Shown here piece by piece: positions 28,901 through 36,842 of a stretch of DNA of 61,195 nucleotides (the stretch's first letter is position 1; every line of letters starts with the position of its first letter). A model generated the notes under the pieces. That model saw only the letters and a program-made list of their open reading frames with translations, was not told where the DNA came from and ran no database searches. The position numbers were made by a program, and so were the translations under genes. The DNA comes from Planctomycetia bacterium. GTDB lineage: Bacteria > Planctomycetota > Planctomycetia > Pirellulales > JACPPG01. The stretch covers positions 1-61,195 of the forward strand of contig JACPPG010000081.1 of NCBI GenBank assembly GCA_016191115.1, written 5' to 3'.

Positions 28901-28978
28901 GGGGTCTGGCTCATTTTTCGGCACACGCGGCTTTCAATTCGTCTAAACGACCGTCGGCCGAAAAATGTGCCTGACCCC
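28901..28978. repeat. second hairpin repeat family (complete stem)
   Basis: The arm 28901-28922 (starting GGGGTCTGGCTC, ending TTTTTCGGC) pairs with 28957-28978 with two mismatches over 22 bp; the loop is 34 bases. The layout resembles the core of the 157-bp element (GGGACTGGCTC paired with a strand ending CTGTCCC), as if both derive from one type of recognition hairpin. It may be a REP-like sequence of the sort moved by Y1 transposases. Confidence 0.85.
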
Positions 28979-28988
28979 CTCTCCCAGG

Positions 28989-29038
28989 ACTTTCCCGCCG
29001 GTGCGCCGCCGGCAAGCTTGAATCTGTGAACGGCCCTG
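28989..29038 (+). repeat. right-end fragment of the 157-bp element, copy D
   Basis: These 50 bases match the right part of the element from ACTTTCCCGCC to the terminal GGCCCTG. The left two-thirds are missing. It sits 10 bases after the second hairpin repeat and in the same orientation as copy C. Confidence 0.88.
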
Positions 29039-29266
29039 GGGAGGAGCCGGCGGACCAGCGTCTGCGCGCAAGGAAATGGCTCGCGGACGTTGCGCCAGCC
29101 CCGTTTTCGTCTCGCACCGCCTCACGATCCCAGCCATCGGTCTGGCCAAATGTGCCCCCGCTCCAGTACAATCCGCCCCCCTTCATTGCCACGTCAGCCC
29201 GACGCGCGGGCCAAGATGTGATGTCACGCGCGTGGGCGGTCGCACGCCATTGGGAAGAAAGGATTC

Positions 29267-30748
29267 ATGCCCATGAGCGATCGGGCGATTCGTTCCTTTG
29301 GCGCTGCGCCGCCAGCCGTTCGTTGGCCGCTGTACTTATGCCTGTTCGTGGCGCTGGTCGTGTGGTGCGCCGTGGACGTGCAGCGGCGCGGTCGCATCGA
29401 TCCGAATCGGCCGGAATTGCACCGGACTGATTTCACGTGCTTCACGGAGGCCGGCGCGGCGTTTTTCGACGGCCGCGATCCGTACGCGGTCACCAACGTG
29501 CGCGGCTGGGGGTATTGCTACCCACCCATGTTCGCGCTTCTGGTCGCGCCGCTGTCGACTTTGGATCCGCGCTGGCAGGTTACGGTCTGGTTCTTCATTA
29601 GCGCCGCGGCGGTGTGGGGGTGCTACCGCGAATGCGCGCGGATCGCCCGTCACTTCGCCGCCGCTTCAACCGGGGGGGCGGCGAGCGAGGGAGAGTTCCC
29701 CCGTTGGCTCGTCTGGGCGGCGGTCGCCGTCTCGCTGTTCCCGGTGTTGAATTGCCTGCAGCGCGGCCAGGTCGACGTGGTGAAGTTGTACCTGGTGCTA
29801 TTGGGTTTCCGCTTGTGCGTTGCCGGAACGACGTGGCGCGCCTGGTTCGGCGGCGGCGCGGCGCTGGCGGCGGCCGTGGTCTTGAAGCTGACGCCGCTTT
29901 TGCCGCTAGCCGTCCTGGGCGCGATGCTCGTGGCCCGGCTGGTGTTCCGCCCGCTCGATGATTCGCGCTCTGGCGGCCGCGCCATAGCCGTGGGCCTGGG
30001 TGCGACGTGCGGAGCCGTCGCGCTACTGTTGATCGCGCCCGCGGCGTTTTTGGGGTGGAACGCGAACCTTGGCTATATCGAGCGGTTCCACCACGAGAAG
30101 GTGGCGAAGGTCAACGACTTTCACGAGGCCGACCGGACTGGCAACACCCGCACCCTCCGCAACCAGAGCTTGAGCAATGCGGTCATCCGGCTGGGCGACT
30201 TCATCGGCTATGAATTCCTGGGCGGGTACGACGATCGATTGATCGATCGCGCCTGGCCCGACTCCCCGCCGATGGTGATGGACGATCCCGGAGTCGACCG
30301 CGTGCTTCTGGTATCGCGGGCGGCGGTCCTCGCGCTCTTGGGCGTTGCGGGGCTGCTCGCTGTGTTGCGCGGCGACCGGCTCGCGCAGGGCGCCACATTC
30401 GGACTGGCGTGCGCCGCGGCCCTCGTGGTCTCGCCTATCAGTCGCGGCTACTATTTCGCGGAGTTGGCGCCGGGCGTCCTGTTGTTGCCGTTGTGGCTCG
30501 ATCGACGCGGCATGCCGGTCGCCGCCCGTGTCGTGGCCTGGGCCCCGGCCGTGCTGGTTGGTTTGCACTACGGACTGCTCCCGGTGACGGGGCGACTGGG
30601 CGTCCTGGGGCTCGGCACGACGGTCTGGTGCGCGACGGGCCTTCTGCTGGTGGCGGTAGGCGGGCGCCTGAAATGTCGCCGCGCCGCCGCTTTCGTCCAG
30701 GCACCTCAACGCCGCAAGGCGCTCGCGCAGGCGGCCAACATCGGTTAG
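29267..30748 (+). CDS. GT87-type membrane mannosyltransferase (DUF2029)
   Basis: This 493-residue polytopic protein has about ten hydrophobic segments starting at WPLYLCLFVALVVWCAV. The first periplasmic loop carries TDFTCFTEAGAAFFDGRDPYAV, with the acidic residues typical of polyprenyl-phosphate-sugar-dependent GT-C enzymes (GT87). It probably adds a sugar from a lipid-linked donor to an envelope glycan. A second ATG at 29273 is better spaced from AAAGGA than the first. It opens the surface-polysaccharide region, with the GT2 gene 116 bases downstream. Confidence 0.85.
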   Translation: MPMSDRAIRSFGAAPPAVRWPLYLCLFVALVVWCAVDVQRRGRIDPNRPELHRTDFTCFTEAGAAFFDGRDPYAVTNVRGWGYCYPPMFALLVAPLSTLDPRWQVTVWFFISAAAVWGCYRECARIARHFAAASTGGAASEGEFPRWLVWAAVAVSLFPVLNCLQRGQVDVVKLYLVLLGFRLCVAGTTWRAWFGGGAALAAAVVLKLTPLLPLAVLGAMLVARLVFRPLDDSRSGGRAIAVGLGATCGAVALLLIAPAAFLGWNANLGYIERFHHEKVAKVNDFHEADRTGNTRTLRNQSLSNAVIRLGDFIGYEFLGGYDDRLIDRAWPDSPPMVMDDPGVDRVLLVSRAAVLALLGVAGLLAVLRGDRLAQGATFGLACAAALVVSPISRGYYFAELAPGVLLLPLWLDRRGMPVAARVVAWAPAVLVGLHYGLLPVTGRLGVLGLGTTVWCATGLLLVAVGGRLKCRRAAAFVQAPQRRKALAQAANIG

Positions 30749-30864
30749 AATGGGGCCTCCGTTTCAAAAGGGCGGGTTGAGGTGCATGGGCGATTGGCTT
30801 CGCTGTTGCGAAACGCGCATGCACCCAACGAAGTGAGCGTGCCTACCCACCTCTGGAGACCCCT

Positions 30865-31863
30865 ATGCCGCATTCCCCGTCTGCGTCGCAAGGCGACCTG
30901 CTGGGGCTTGAGCGTCCGCGGTTCGGGCAGTTCGCGCGGCAGATCGCCAACCTGCGGATCGCCGATATCGAGGACTGCCTCGCCGAGCAGCAGCAGAGCG
31001 GAGGACAGCTCGGCGAGATCCTTTGCCGCCGCGGCCTCTTGACCCACGACCAGGTGGTCGAAGTCCTCAAAATGCAGGCCCGCTGGGTGGCCGGCGCGAT
31101 GCGTGCCGAAGTGCCGTCGGGATTGCCCTACCCGGCGAAGCTTTCCGTCTGCCTGCCGGCCTATAACGAAGAGGCCAATATCGCTAATACGCTCGAAGGG
31201 GCGCGGGCAATCCTGCCGGAATTCGTGCGGGATTTCGAACTCGTGGTCACGAACGACGGATCGGCCGACCGCACGGCCGAACGAGTGGCCAACGTCGCCA
31301 GCCGCGACGAGCGCGTGCGACTGGTCAACCACGACCGCAACCGCGGCTACGGCGCCGCCGTGACCACTGGGCTCCGCGCCGCCACCGGCGACCTGGTGAT
31401 GTTCACCGATTCCGACGGGCAGTTCAGCCTGCTCGACCTGCCACGGCTCTTGGTCCATCTGGCGGACAACGATTTTGTGATCGGCTACCGGCTGCGCCGG
31501 GCCGACAAGTTCAGCCGGCTGGTGAACGCCTGGTGCTGGAATCGACTCGTGCGGTTGATGCTGGGCGTGCGGGTGCGCGACCTGGACGGCGCGTTCAAGA
31601 TCTTCCGCCGGGAGCTCATCGAGCGGCTGCAGCTCACCGCCACCGGCGCATGTATCAACGCCGAGATCATGGCGCAGTGCGTCCGCGGTGGCCTGCGCTT
31701 TGCCGAAGTGCCGGTCAACCACTATCCTCGCTACGGTGGCACGCCGACCGGCGCCAACCTGAAGGTCATCGCCAAGGCCTTCCGCGAGCTGCCGCAGTTG
31801 TGGCAGTACCGCCACGCGGCGCCGCTGGCCGCTTCGCCATCGACCGTCGCCGCCGAGCGGTAG
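30865..31863 (+). CDS. family 2 glycosyltransferase with GspE-N-like N-terminal domain
   Basis: The first ~75 residues (FGQFARQIANLRIADIEDCLAEQQQSGGQLGEILCRRGLLTHDQVVEVLKMQ) resemble the N-terminal domain of GspE/PilB-type ATPases. A GT-A domain then follows from about residue 90: SVCLPAYNEEANIANTLEG, VVTNDGSADRT, GDLVMFTDSDGQ (the DxD region) and RDLDGAFKIFRRE. It resembles dolichyl-phosphate-mannose-type or polyprenyl-phosphate glycosyltransferases and could supply the lipid-linked sugar used by the GT87 enzyme just upstream. It has no obvious C-terminal membrane anchors. Confidence 0.9.
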   Translation: MPHSPSASQGDLLGLERPRFGQFARQIANLRIADIEDCLAEQQQSGGQLGEILCRRGLLTHDQVVEVLKMQARWVAGAMRAEVPSGLPYPAKLSVCLPAYNEEANIANTLEGARAILPEFVRDFELVVTNDGSADRTAERVANVASRDERVRLVNHDRNRGYGAAVTTGLRAATGDLVMFTDSDGQFSLLDLPRLLVHLADNDFVIGYRLRRADKFSRLVNAWCWNRLVRLMLGVRVRDLDGAFKIFRRELIERLQLTATGACINAEIMAQCVRGGLRFAEVPVNHYPRYGGTPTGANLKVIAKAFRELPQLWQYRHAAPLAASPSTVAAER

Positions 31864-31973
31864 CCAAACGCGGAGCGGCGTCGCTACGGTCTTCGGTCGC
31901 GCGTGCCCCTGCGATCGCGCCTCGTACAATCTTGTTGGGATCATCCTCCGACTTCTTTCCACGGAGTGTGCGA

Positions 31974-32297
31974 ATGAGCTGGCTCTATCTGGTTCTGGCC
32001 ATTGCGTCGGAAGTGGGCGGTACCACGTGCATGAAGCTCTCCGAGGGTTTTACCAAGCCACTCATTTCACTGGCCATGTTCGGCCTGTACGGGCTGAGCC
32101 TGTCGTTCTTGACTTTGGCGCTGCGGGGCATCCCGGTAGGCGTTGCCTACGCCGTGTGGTCGGGCTTGGGGACGGCCCTGATCGCGGTGATCGCGCTATT
32201 GGCCTTCCACGAGTCGCTCACGCCCGTCAAGGTCCTCTGCCTGGCGCTGATCATCGGCGGCGTCGTCGGGCTTAACGTGACGGGGGCGGGGCACTGA
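31974..32297 (+). CDS. small multidrug resistance (SMR) family transporter
   Basis: This 107-residue protein has four membrane segments. It carries the membrane Glu in LAIASEVGGTTCMKLSEGF and the GVAYAVWSGLGTALI signature of EmrE/QacE-type exporters. The ATG at 31974 is preceded by ACGGAG 7 bases away. A proton-coupled exporter of cationic compounds is expected. Its place among glycan genes leaves room for a lipid-carrier role, but the sequence looks like the drug-export branch. Confidence 0.93.
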   Translation: MSWLYLVLAIASEVGGTTCMKLSEGFTKPLISLAMFGLYGLSLSFLTLALRGIPVGVAYAVWSGLGTALIAVIALLAFHESLTPVKVLCLALIIGGVVGLNVTGAGH

Positions 32298-32385
32298 GGT
32301 CCAGCCGTGCCGATTGCCAGCGCGACGGGGTCCGGCAGTGTAGGATGGAAGAGTGGGCGCGGCTGGACTGTCGGATGAAGACCGC

Positions 32386-32395
32386 CGGGATAAAC
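32386..32395 (+). repeat. target-site duplication, left copy, element E
   Basis: CGGGATAAAC directly before element E, repeated exactly at 32553-32562. Confidence 0.93.
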
Positions 32396-32552
32396 CAGGG
32401 CCGTTCACAGATTTAAGCTGGACGGCGGCGCACCGGCGGGAAAGTGGGACAGGCACCGAGACGCAACGTTCGTCTGAAAGGACTTGCGCTGTTTATGCTC
32501 GGAGCCAGTCCCATTTTCCCGCCTCGCCATTTTGAAAAACAGAATGACCCTG
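32396..32552 (-). mobile_element. MITE-like 157-bp element, copy E (complete, inverted)
   Basis: Read on the minus strand it matches copies C and F over the full 157 bases; on the plus strand it starts CAGGGCCGTTCACAG and ends AGAATGACCCTG. It shares subfamily differences with other copies (GTCCAGC with copy G, TTAAATC with copy F). The flanks are perfect 10-bp duplications. It interrupts a hairpin repeat, so the empty site can be reconstructed. The gene-proximal end lies 159 bases before the DUF4416 start. Confidence 0.95.
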
Positions 32553-32562
32553 CGGGATAAAC
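32553..32562 (+). repeat. target-site duplication, right copy, element E
   Basis: CGGGATAAAC directly after element E, identical to 32386-32395. Confidence 0.93.
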
Positions 32563-32626
32563 ACGGCGGCTCGCTTTTCGCGCAATCGACAGTTCGCACA
32601 GGCGCCGCCGCGCACCCACAAGGTGG

Positions 32627-32653
32627 GCCGCCGGGTTTATCCCGGCCGTCTTT
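32627..32653. repeat. GCCGCCGGG hairpin repeat
   Basis: GCCGCCGGG and CCCGGCCGTC pair around TTTAT. It is the same family as 38052-38079 and as the site interrupted by element E (32377-32395 plus 32563-32574). Confidence 0.7.
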
Positions 32654-32711
32654 GCGGAGTCACGTGGACGGCTTGGCCGCGACAGCGAGCAAACCAGGAA
32701 TCTTTTGCGTC

Positions 32712-33257
32712 ATGGGCGAACCATCCGAGCCTGAACCGGCCATACGGCTCCTGGCAGCCTTCAGCCGGCATTCGGCGGCGCTCGATTGGGCTAGAGATAC
32801 AGCCACGACGGCCTGGGGGCCGATCGCGCTGGCAAGCCCGGTCTTTCCCTTCACGGAAACGGACTACTATCGGGCGACGATGGGCCCCGGGCTCGGCAAG
32901 ATATTCTTCGTCTTCGAGCAGCCGTTTGACCCGGCGGAGCTAGTGGATGCGAAACTGCAAACCAACACTTGGGAGCAAGAATATGCAGCCCTGGGCCGTC
33001 ACCACGAAGAGCGCCCCTTGAATCTCGACCCCGGCTACATCACCAGCGCGAAATTGGTTCTGGCCTCGACCAAGGACTTTGCCCACCGCATCTATCTCGA
33101 GCGCGGCATCTACGCCGAGGTGACTTTGCACTACCAGGGCCGCGGCTGGCAACACCACCGCTTTTCGTTTCCCGACTACCAACGGTCCGACTACCAGGCG
33201 TTTTTTACGCAGGCGCGCGACTATCTCCGCGCCCACAAGCGCGAGGTGCGACGATGA
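32712..33257 (+). CDS. DUF4416 family protein
   Basis: This 181-residue soluble protein has GPIALASPVFPFTETDYYRATMGPGLGKIFFVFEQPFDP, then LNLDPGYITSAKLVLASTKDFAHRIYLERGIYAEVTLHY and a C-terminal FPDYQRSDYQAFFTQARDYL, matching my recollection of DUF4416. Function is unknown. Its stop overlaps the start of the WecA-like gene (ATGA), so the two are translationally coupled. The frame is open upstream into element E, but a start there would be repeat-derived. Confidence 0.85.
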   Translation: MGEPSEPEPAIRLLAAFSRHSAALDWARDTATTAWGPIALASPVFPFTETDYYRATMGPGLGKIFFVFEQPFDPAELVDAKLQTNTWEQEYAALGRHHEERPLNLDPGYITSAKLVLASTKDFAHRIYLERGIYAEVTLHYQGRGWQHHRFSFPDYQRSDYQAFFTQARDYLRAHKREVRR

Positions 33258-34405
33258 TCCCCTGGCTGGTGGCCGGCGCCATCGTTCCCAGTTTGCTGGT
33301 CGCCTGGATCACCGGATGGGTTGTACGCCGCGGCGCGCCCGCCTGGGGCCTGGTCGACGTGCCCGGCGCCCAGCGGAAGGTCCACACGCGTACGACCCCC
33401 TTGGGCGGCGGGCTGGCGATCTGGCTGGGCGTGGTCATGCCGCTGGCGGCGGGCCAGACGTATCTGTGGCTGGTCACGAAGGCCACGGATTCGATGGCCG
33501 GATGGGAGTGGGCCGGTGCCCTGCCCGTGCCTTCATTCGTCGCGCCGCACCTGGCAGGCCTTGCCGAACAAGCGCCCGACCTGTGGTTTCTCTTGGCCGC
33601 CGGGACCGTGCTGATGGTGCTGGGTCTCCTGGACGATCGTTGGGGGCTGCCGTGGCAGCCCCGTCTGGTTGTGGAGTTGGCCGTGGCCGCCGCGGTCGTG
33701 TGGCGCGGCTGGCGGCTCACGATGTTCGTCGATGTCCCTTGGCTCACGTCGATTGCGAGCGTGCTGTGGATCGTGGCCCTGATCAACTCCTTCAATTTCC
33801 TGGACAACATGGACGGGCTGAGCGGCGGCGTGGCCGCGATCGCGGCGGCCATGCTGGCGGCGGTGCTCTTATTGGTGCCCGATCCAACGACGGCGCAGCC
33901 ACAACTGTTCGTCGCCGGATTCCTGCTAGTGCTCGTCGGGTCGCTCTTTGGCTTCCTCGTGCACAATCGGCCGCCGGCGCGATTGTTCATGGGGGACGCC
34001 GGCAGTTACTTCATCGGCTTCTGCCTGGCCGTGGCGACGATCCTGGCCACGTTCGGCGGCGGCAAACTGCCGCGGCATTCGATCCTCGCCCCGCTGTGCG
34101 CGCTGGCCGTGCCGCTCTACGACATGGTGACCGTGATCGCCATCCGCTTGCGGCAGGGCCGCAGCCCCTTTGAAGCCGATAAGTATCACTTCTCGCACCG
34201 CCTGGTGGACCTGGGCATGACCAAGGTGCAAGCGGTGCTCACGATCTACTTGTTAACGGCGACGTGTGGGTTGAGCGCCTTGCTGTTGCACCAGGTGAAC
34301 GCCGCGGGCGCGATCATAATCGCGCTTGTCGTGGCGTGTGTATTGACGTTAGTTGGCATCTTGGAGACAACGGCCCGGCGTGGTCCGAAAGACCGCAGGC
34401 CGTAG
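33254..34405 (+). CDS. MraY/WecA-family glycosyl-1-phosphate transferase
   Basis: This 383-residue integral membrane enzyme transfers a sugar-1-phosphate, typically GlcNAc-1-P or similar, from a UDP-sugar to undecaprenyl phosphate. Motifs include VDVPGAQRKVHTRTTPLGGGLAIWLG, LGLLDDRWGLPW, NFLDNMDGLSGGVA and HNRPPARLFMGDAGSYFIG; the Asp residues coordinate Mg2+. About ten membrane segments are visible. WecA-like initiation of a surface glycan is more likely than MraY, given the polymerase/ligase-like gene that follows. Confidence 0.93.
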   Translation: MIPWLVAGAIVPSLLVAWITGWVVRRGAPAWGLVDVPGAQRKVHTRTTPLGGGLAIWLGVVMPLAAGQTYLWLVTKATDSMAGWEWAGALPVPSFVAPHLAGLAEQAPDLWFLLAAGTVLMVLGLLDDRWGLPWQPRLVVELAVAAAVVWRGWRLTMFVDVPWLTSIASVLWIVALINSFNFLDNMDGLSGGVAAIAAAMLAAVLLLVPDPTTAQPQLFVAGFLLVLVGSLFGFLVHNRPPARLFMGDAGSYFIGFCLAVATILATFGGGKLPRHSILAPLCALAVPLYDMVTVIAIRLRQGRSPFEADKYHFSHRLVDLGMTKVQAVLTIYLLTATCGLSALLLHQVNAAGAIIIALVVACVLTLVGILETTARRGPKDRRP

Positions 34406-34450
34406 CACGAGAGTCTAGTCTAGAAACGGGGGCCGTCGCCTTGTCGCGTG

Positions 34451-34515
34451 CCATGAAGTGACATGGGTGCCATGCCCACGATCGTCGTGGGCATGCCGAA
34501 GGGCGCCCGTCATGG
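34451..34515. other. nested palindrome in intergenic DNA
   Basis: CATGCCCACGA at 34471-34481 pairs perfectly with TCGTGGGCATG at 34485-34495 around TCG. Weaker outer pairing joins CCATGA near 34451 with TCATGG near 34510. It lies between the WecA-like and O-antigen-ligase-like genes. There is no T-run, so it may be a repeat element, a stalled-transcript hairpin or a protein site. Confidence 0.7.
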
Positions 34516-34596
34516 CCACCTCGGAGCAACCTCCGTGGCCACGGCGCCCCGCATGCTCGGCTTCGACATTCGCGGTTCGCGGGGAACACGATTCGA

Positions 34597-36756
34597 ATGC
34601 GTCCTGTGACAAAAACAAAACCTCGCTCCATGCCGCCGGCCGCCGACGGTCTGCGCCCTTGGCTGTTGGGCGCCGTGGCGATGTTGGCTGTCGCGCGGCC
34701 GCTTTTGGCGAGCGAAGGATCGGCCGCCAGCGGCGACAGCCTGCTGTTCCAACTCGCGGTCCTTGTGCTGGCGGCGGCGTGGGCGTTGCGCGCGGCTACC
34801 CGTCGCTGCGCCTGCGCACGGTGGGGGCTGGTGGATCTGGCCGTTCTCGCCCTGGTTGCGTGCTACGGCGCAAGCGCGGTGGCGGCGCTGCGCGCCGGCG
34901 CGCCGCGCCCGGCGCTCAACGCCACCTGGGAATGGGTTGCGCTCGCGGTGGGATTCTTCCTCGTTCGGCAGTTGGTGCGGAGCGAGCGAGAGGCCCGCGC
35001 GCTAACGGCGACGATGATCGCGCTGGCGGTCGCGATGAGCGCGTACGGGTTTCATCAATTCTTCGTGAGCATGCCGGCCGACCGTGAGCTGTACGCGCGG
35101 AACCCGGAGGAGGCCTTGAGACAGGCACGCGTCGTCGCGCCCGAGGGCTCGCGGCAGCGCATCCTGTTCGCCCAGCGCGTCAACAGCACCGAGCCGATCG
35201 CCACGTTCGCGCTCACCAACTCGCTGGCCGGTTTTCTCACGCCATGGCTCACCGTGGCATTGGGAATATGCGGCGCTGCCTGGGTCCTGCGGGGCCGCGC
35301 GTGGTTCAGATGGGTGCCGGCCGTGGTTTGCGCGGTTGTGATCTTAGGCTGCCTGGTCCTGACCAAGAGCCGCGCGGCGTATGTCGCCACTGCCGCCGGG
35401 GCGCTGCTCCTAGTGACTTGGGCCGCAGTCGGCGGTGCGCGCATCCGCTGGTGGTGGTTCGCCGCGGCCGCGGCCCTGCTCGCGCTGGTCGCCGCCGGCG
35501 CCGTGGGCATCGGAGCCGTCGATCGACAGGTGTTGACCGAGGCCGGAAAGTCGCTCGGCTATCGCTGGCAGTATTGGCAGGCCACTTGGGCGATGATCGG
35601 CGACCACCCGTGGTTGGGCTGCGGCCCTGGCCAGTTCCAAACGCACTACACCGCCTACAAGCTGCCCGAGGCGAGCGAGACCGTCGCCGACCCGCACAAC
35701 TTCCTGCTGGAAGTGTGGGCCACGGCCGGAACGCCGGCCGCAATCGCGCTCTTAATGCTGATCGGCTTTGTGGCGTGGCGCGGATGTCGCGCGACGGCCG
35801 CCGGCGCGGTCGCGGCGGTGAGCGACGCCGCGGGGCCAAGCTCGCCCGACGCCGCGCCGCACGTTCTCGCCGGTGGGCTGGCGGGATTCTTGTTCGCCTA
35901 CGCGGTTGGCCCTTTGACCAGTGTTCCCCTGAGCATCGACGCGCTCGCGGGCGGCTTGCTGGTGGCCGCGGTCGCGACGGCCGGCCTTTGGCCGTGGGTC
36001 CGCGGTGGACGCATGCCGGTTGCCGTGCCGGCCATCGCCGCGGCCGCGATTTTGATCAACTTGTTCGCCGCCGGTGGGATCAGCTTCGCCGGGGTCGCGG
36101 GCTCGCTGTGGCTCTTGGCGGCACTTTGCCTGGTGGCCGTCGAGCCGTGGCGCGCATTTCCCCGTCCGGCGGCTATTTCAGCGCTTGCCGTAATCCTGAC
36201 GCTCGTTGTCCTCTTCTACACGACGACGTACAGCCCGGTGATCGGTTGCCGGATCGCGCTCGACCGGGCCGACGTCGACCCGCAACGCGCGTCGGCGCTA
36301 TTGGAGGAGGCCGCCACGGCCGACCCGCTCGCGGCTGAGCCGTGGCGCCGCATGGCGGCGCTGGCGTGGTTGCAGTGGCAGAAGCATCCTTCGGATGCCA
36401 CGTTCGATCGGTTCGTGGCGTGCGTGGACGAGGCCCTGGCCCTCGATCCGAATTCGGCCGCACTCGCCGAGTTCAAGGGGGACGCTGCCTTCCAGGCCTA
36501 CAAGCGAAGCGGCACGCCGGCCCAGCTTCAAACGGCTACCGCGGCGTACGAGCGGGCCATCGACCGCTACCCGACGAACATACTGGGGCACGCCAAGCTG
36601 GCCCTGGCGCTGGCCGCCGGCGACGACGAGCAACTGGCCTCGCAGCACGCGGCCGAAGCGCTTCGCTTGAACGATCTGACTCCGCACGCCGACTTGAAAC
36701 TTCCACAGGACGTGCTCGAACGCGTCGAGGCCCTGGCGGCCGGCGGACCGAATTGA
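34597..36756 (+). CDS. O-antigen ligase/polymerase-like membrane protein with TPR tail
   Basis: This 719-residue protein has about eleven membrane segments in the first 500 residues. The Wzy/WaaL-type periplasmic loop includes SLGYRWQYWQATWAMIGDHPWLGCGPGQFQTHYTAYKLPEASETVADPHNFLLEVWATAG. The remaining ~170 residues are TPR-like (AEPWRRMAALAWLQWQ, CVDEALALDPNSAALAEFKGD, AYERAIDRYPTNILGHAKLALAL). It likely polymerises or ligates the glycan begun by the WecA-like enzyme. Which reaction cannot be told from sequence. Confidence 0.88.
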   Translation: MRPVTKTKPRSMPPAADGLRPWLLGAVAMLAVARPLLASEGSAASGDSLLFQLAVLVLAAAWALRAATRRCACARWGLVDLAVLALVACYGASAVAALRAGAPRPALNATWEWVALAVGFFLVRQLVRSEREARALTATMIALAVAMSAYGFHQFFVSMPADRELYARNPEEALRQARVVAPEGSRQRILFAQRVNSTEPIATFALTNSLAGFLTPWLTVALGICGAAWVLRGRAWFRWVPAVVCAVVILGCLVLTKSRAAYVATAAGALLLVTWAAVGGARIRWWWFAAAAALLALVAAGAVGIGAVDRQVLTEAGKSLGYRWQYWQATWAMIGDHPWLGCGPGQFQTHYTAYKLPEASETVADPHNFLLEVWATAGTPAAIALLMLIGFVAWRGCRATAAGAVAAVSDAAGPSSPDAAPHVLAGGLAGFLFAYAVGPLTSVPLSIDALAGGLLVAAVATAGLWPWVRGGRMPVAVPAIAAAAILINLFAAGGISFAGVAGSLWLLAALCLVAVEPWRAFPRPAAISALAVILTLVVLFYTTTYSPVIGCRIALDRADVDPQRASALLEEAATADPLAAEPWRRMAALAWLQWQKHPSDATFDRFVACVDEALALDPNSAALAEFKGDAAFQAYKRSGTPAQLQTATAAYERAIDRYPTNILGHAKLALALAAGDDEQLASQHAAEALRLNDLTPHADLKLPQDVLERVEALAAGGPN

Positions 36757-36842
36757 ACGCTGTTCGAGGCCCCCTTAAGATGGATTGATGAGGGTCGGCT
36801 GCCTCAATTCTTCCGGCTGGCAAGCACACGGTCACAGCAATC

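Larger units (their letters stand above)
28588..29266. other. 679-bp divergent intergenic region filled with repeats
   Basis: It separates the YhaM-like gene (minus) from the GT87 gene (plus). It holds the complete element C, a second hairpin repeat and a partial element D in series. The remaining DNA at 29039-29266 should carry the GT87 promoter. No gene is recognised. Confidence 0.75.
32298..32711. other. 414-bp intergenic region with element E and hairpin repeats
   Basis: Between the SMR gene and the DUF4416 gene. It holds the complete element E, the interrupted hairpin repeat it inserted into, and a second intact hairpin of that family at 32627-32653. No gene is recognised. Confidence 0.75.

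Noticed and set aside
28682..28924. Small ORFs within the 157-bp elements that share a Lys-Ser-Phe-Gln-Thr-Asn-type peptide
   Set aside because: The same peptide occurs at every copy, on both strands and in partial copies; it is a by-product of the repeat rather than a gene.
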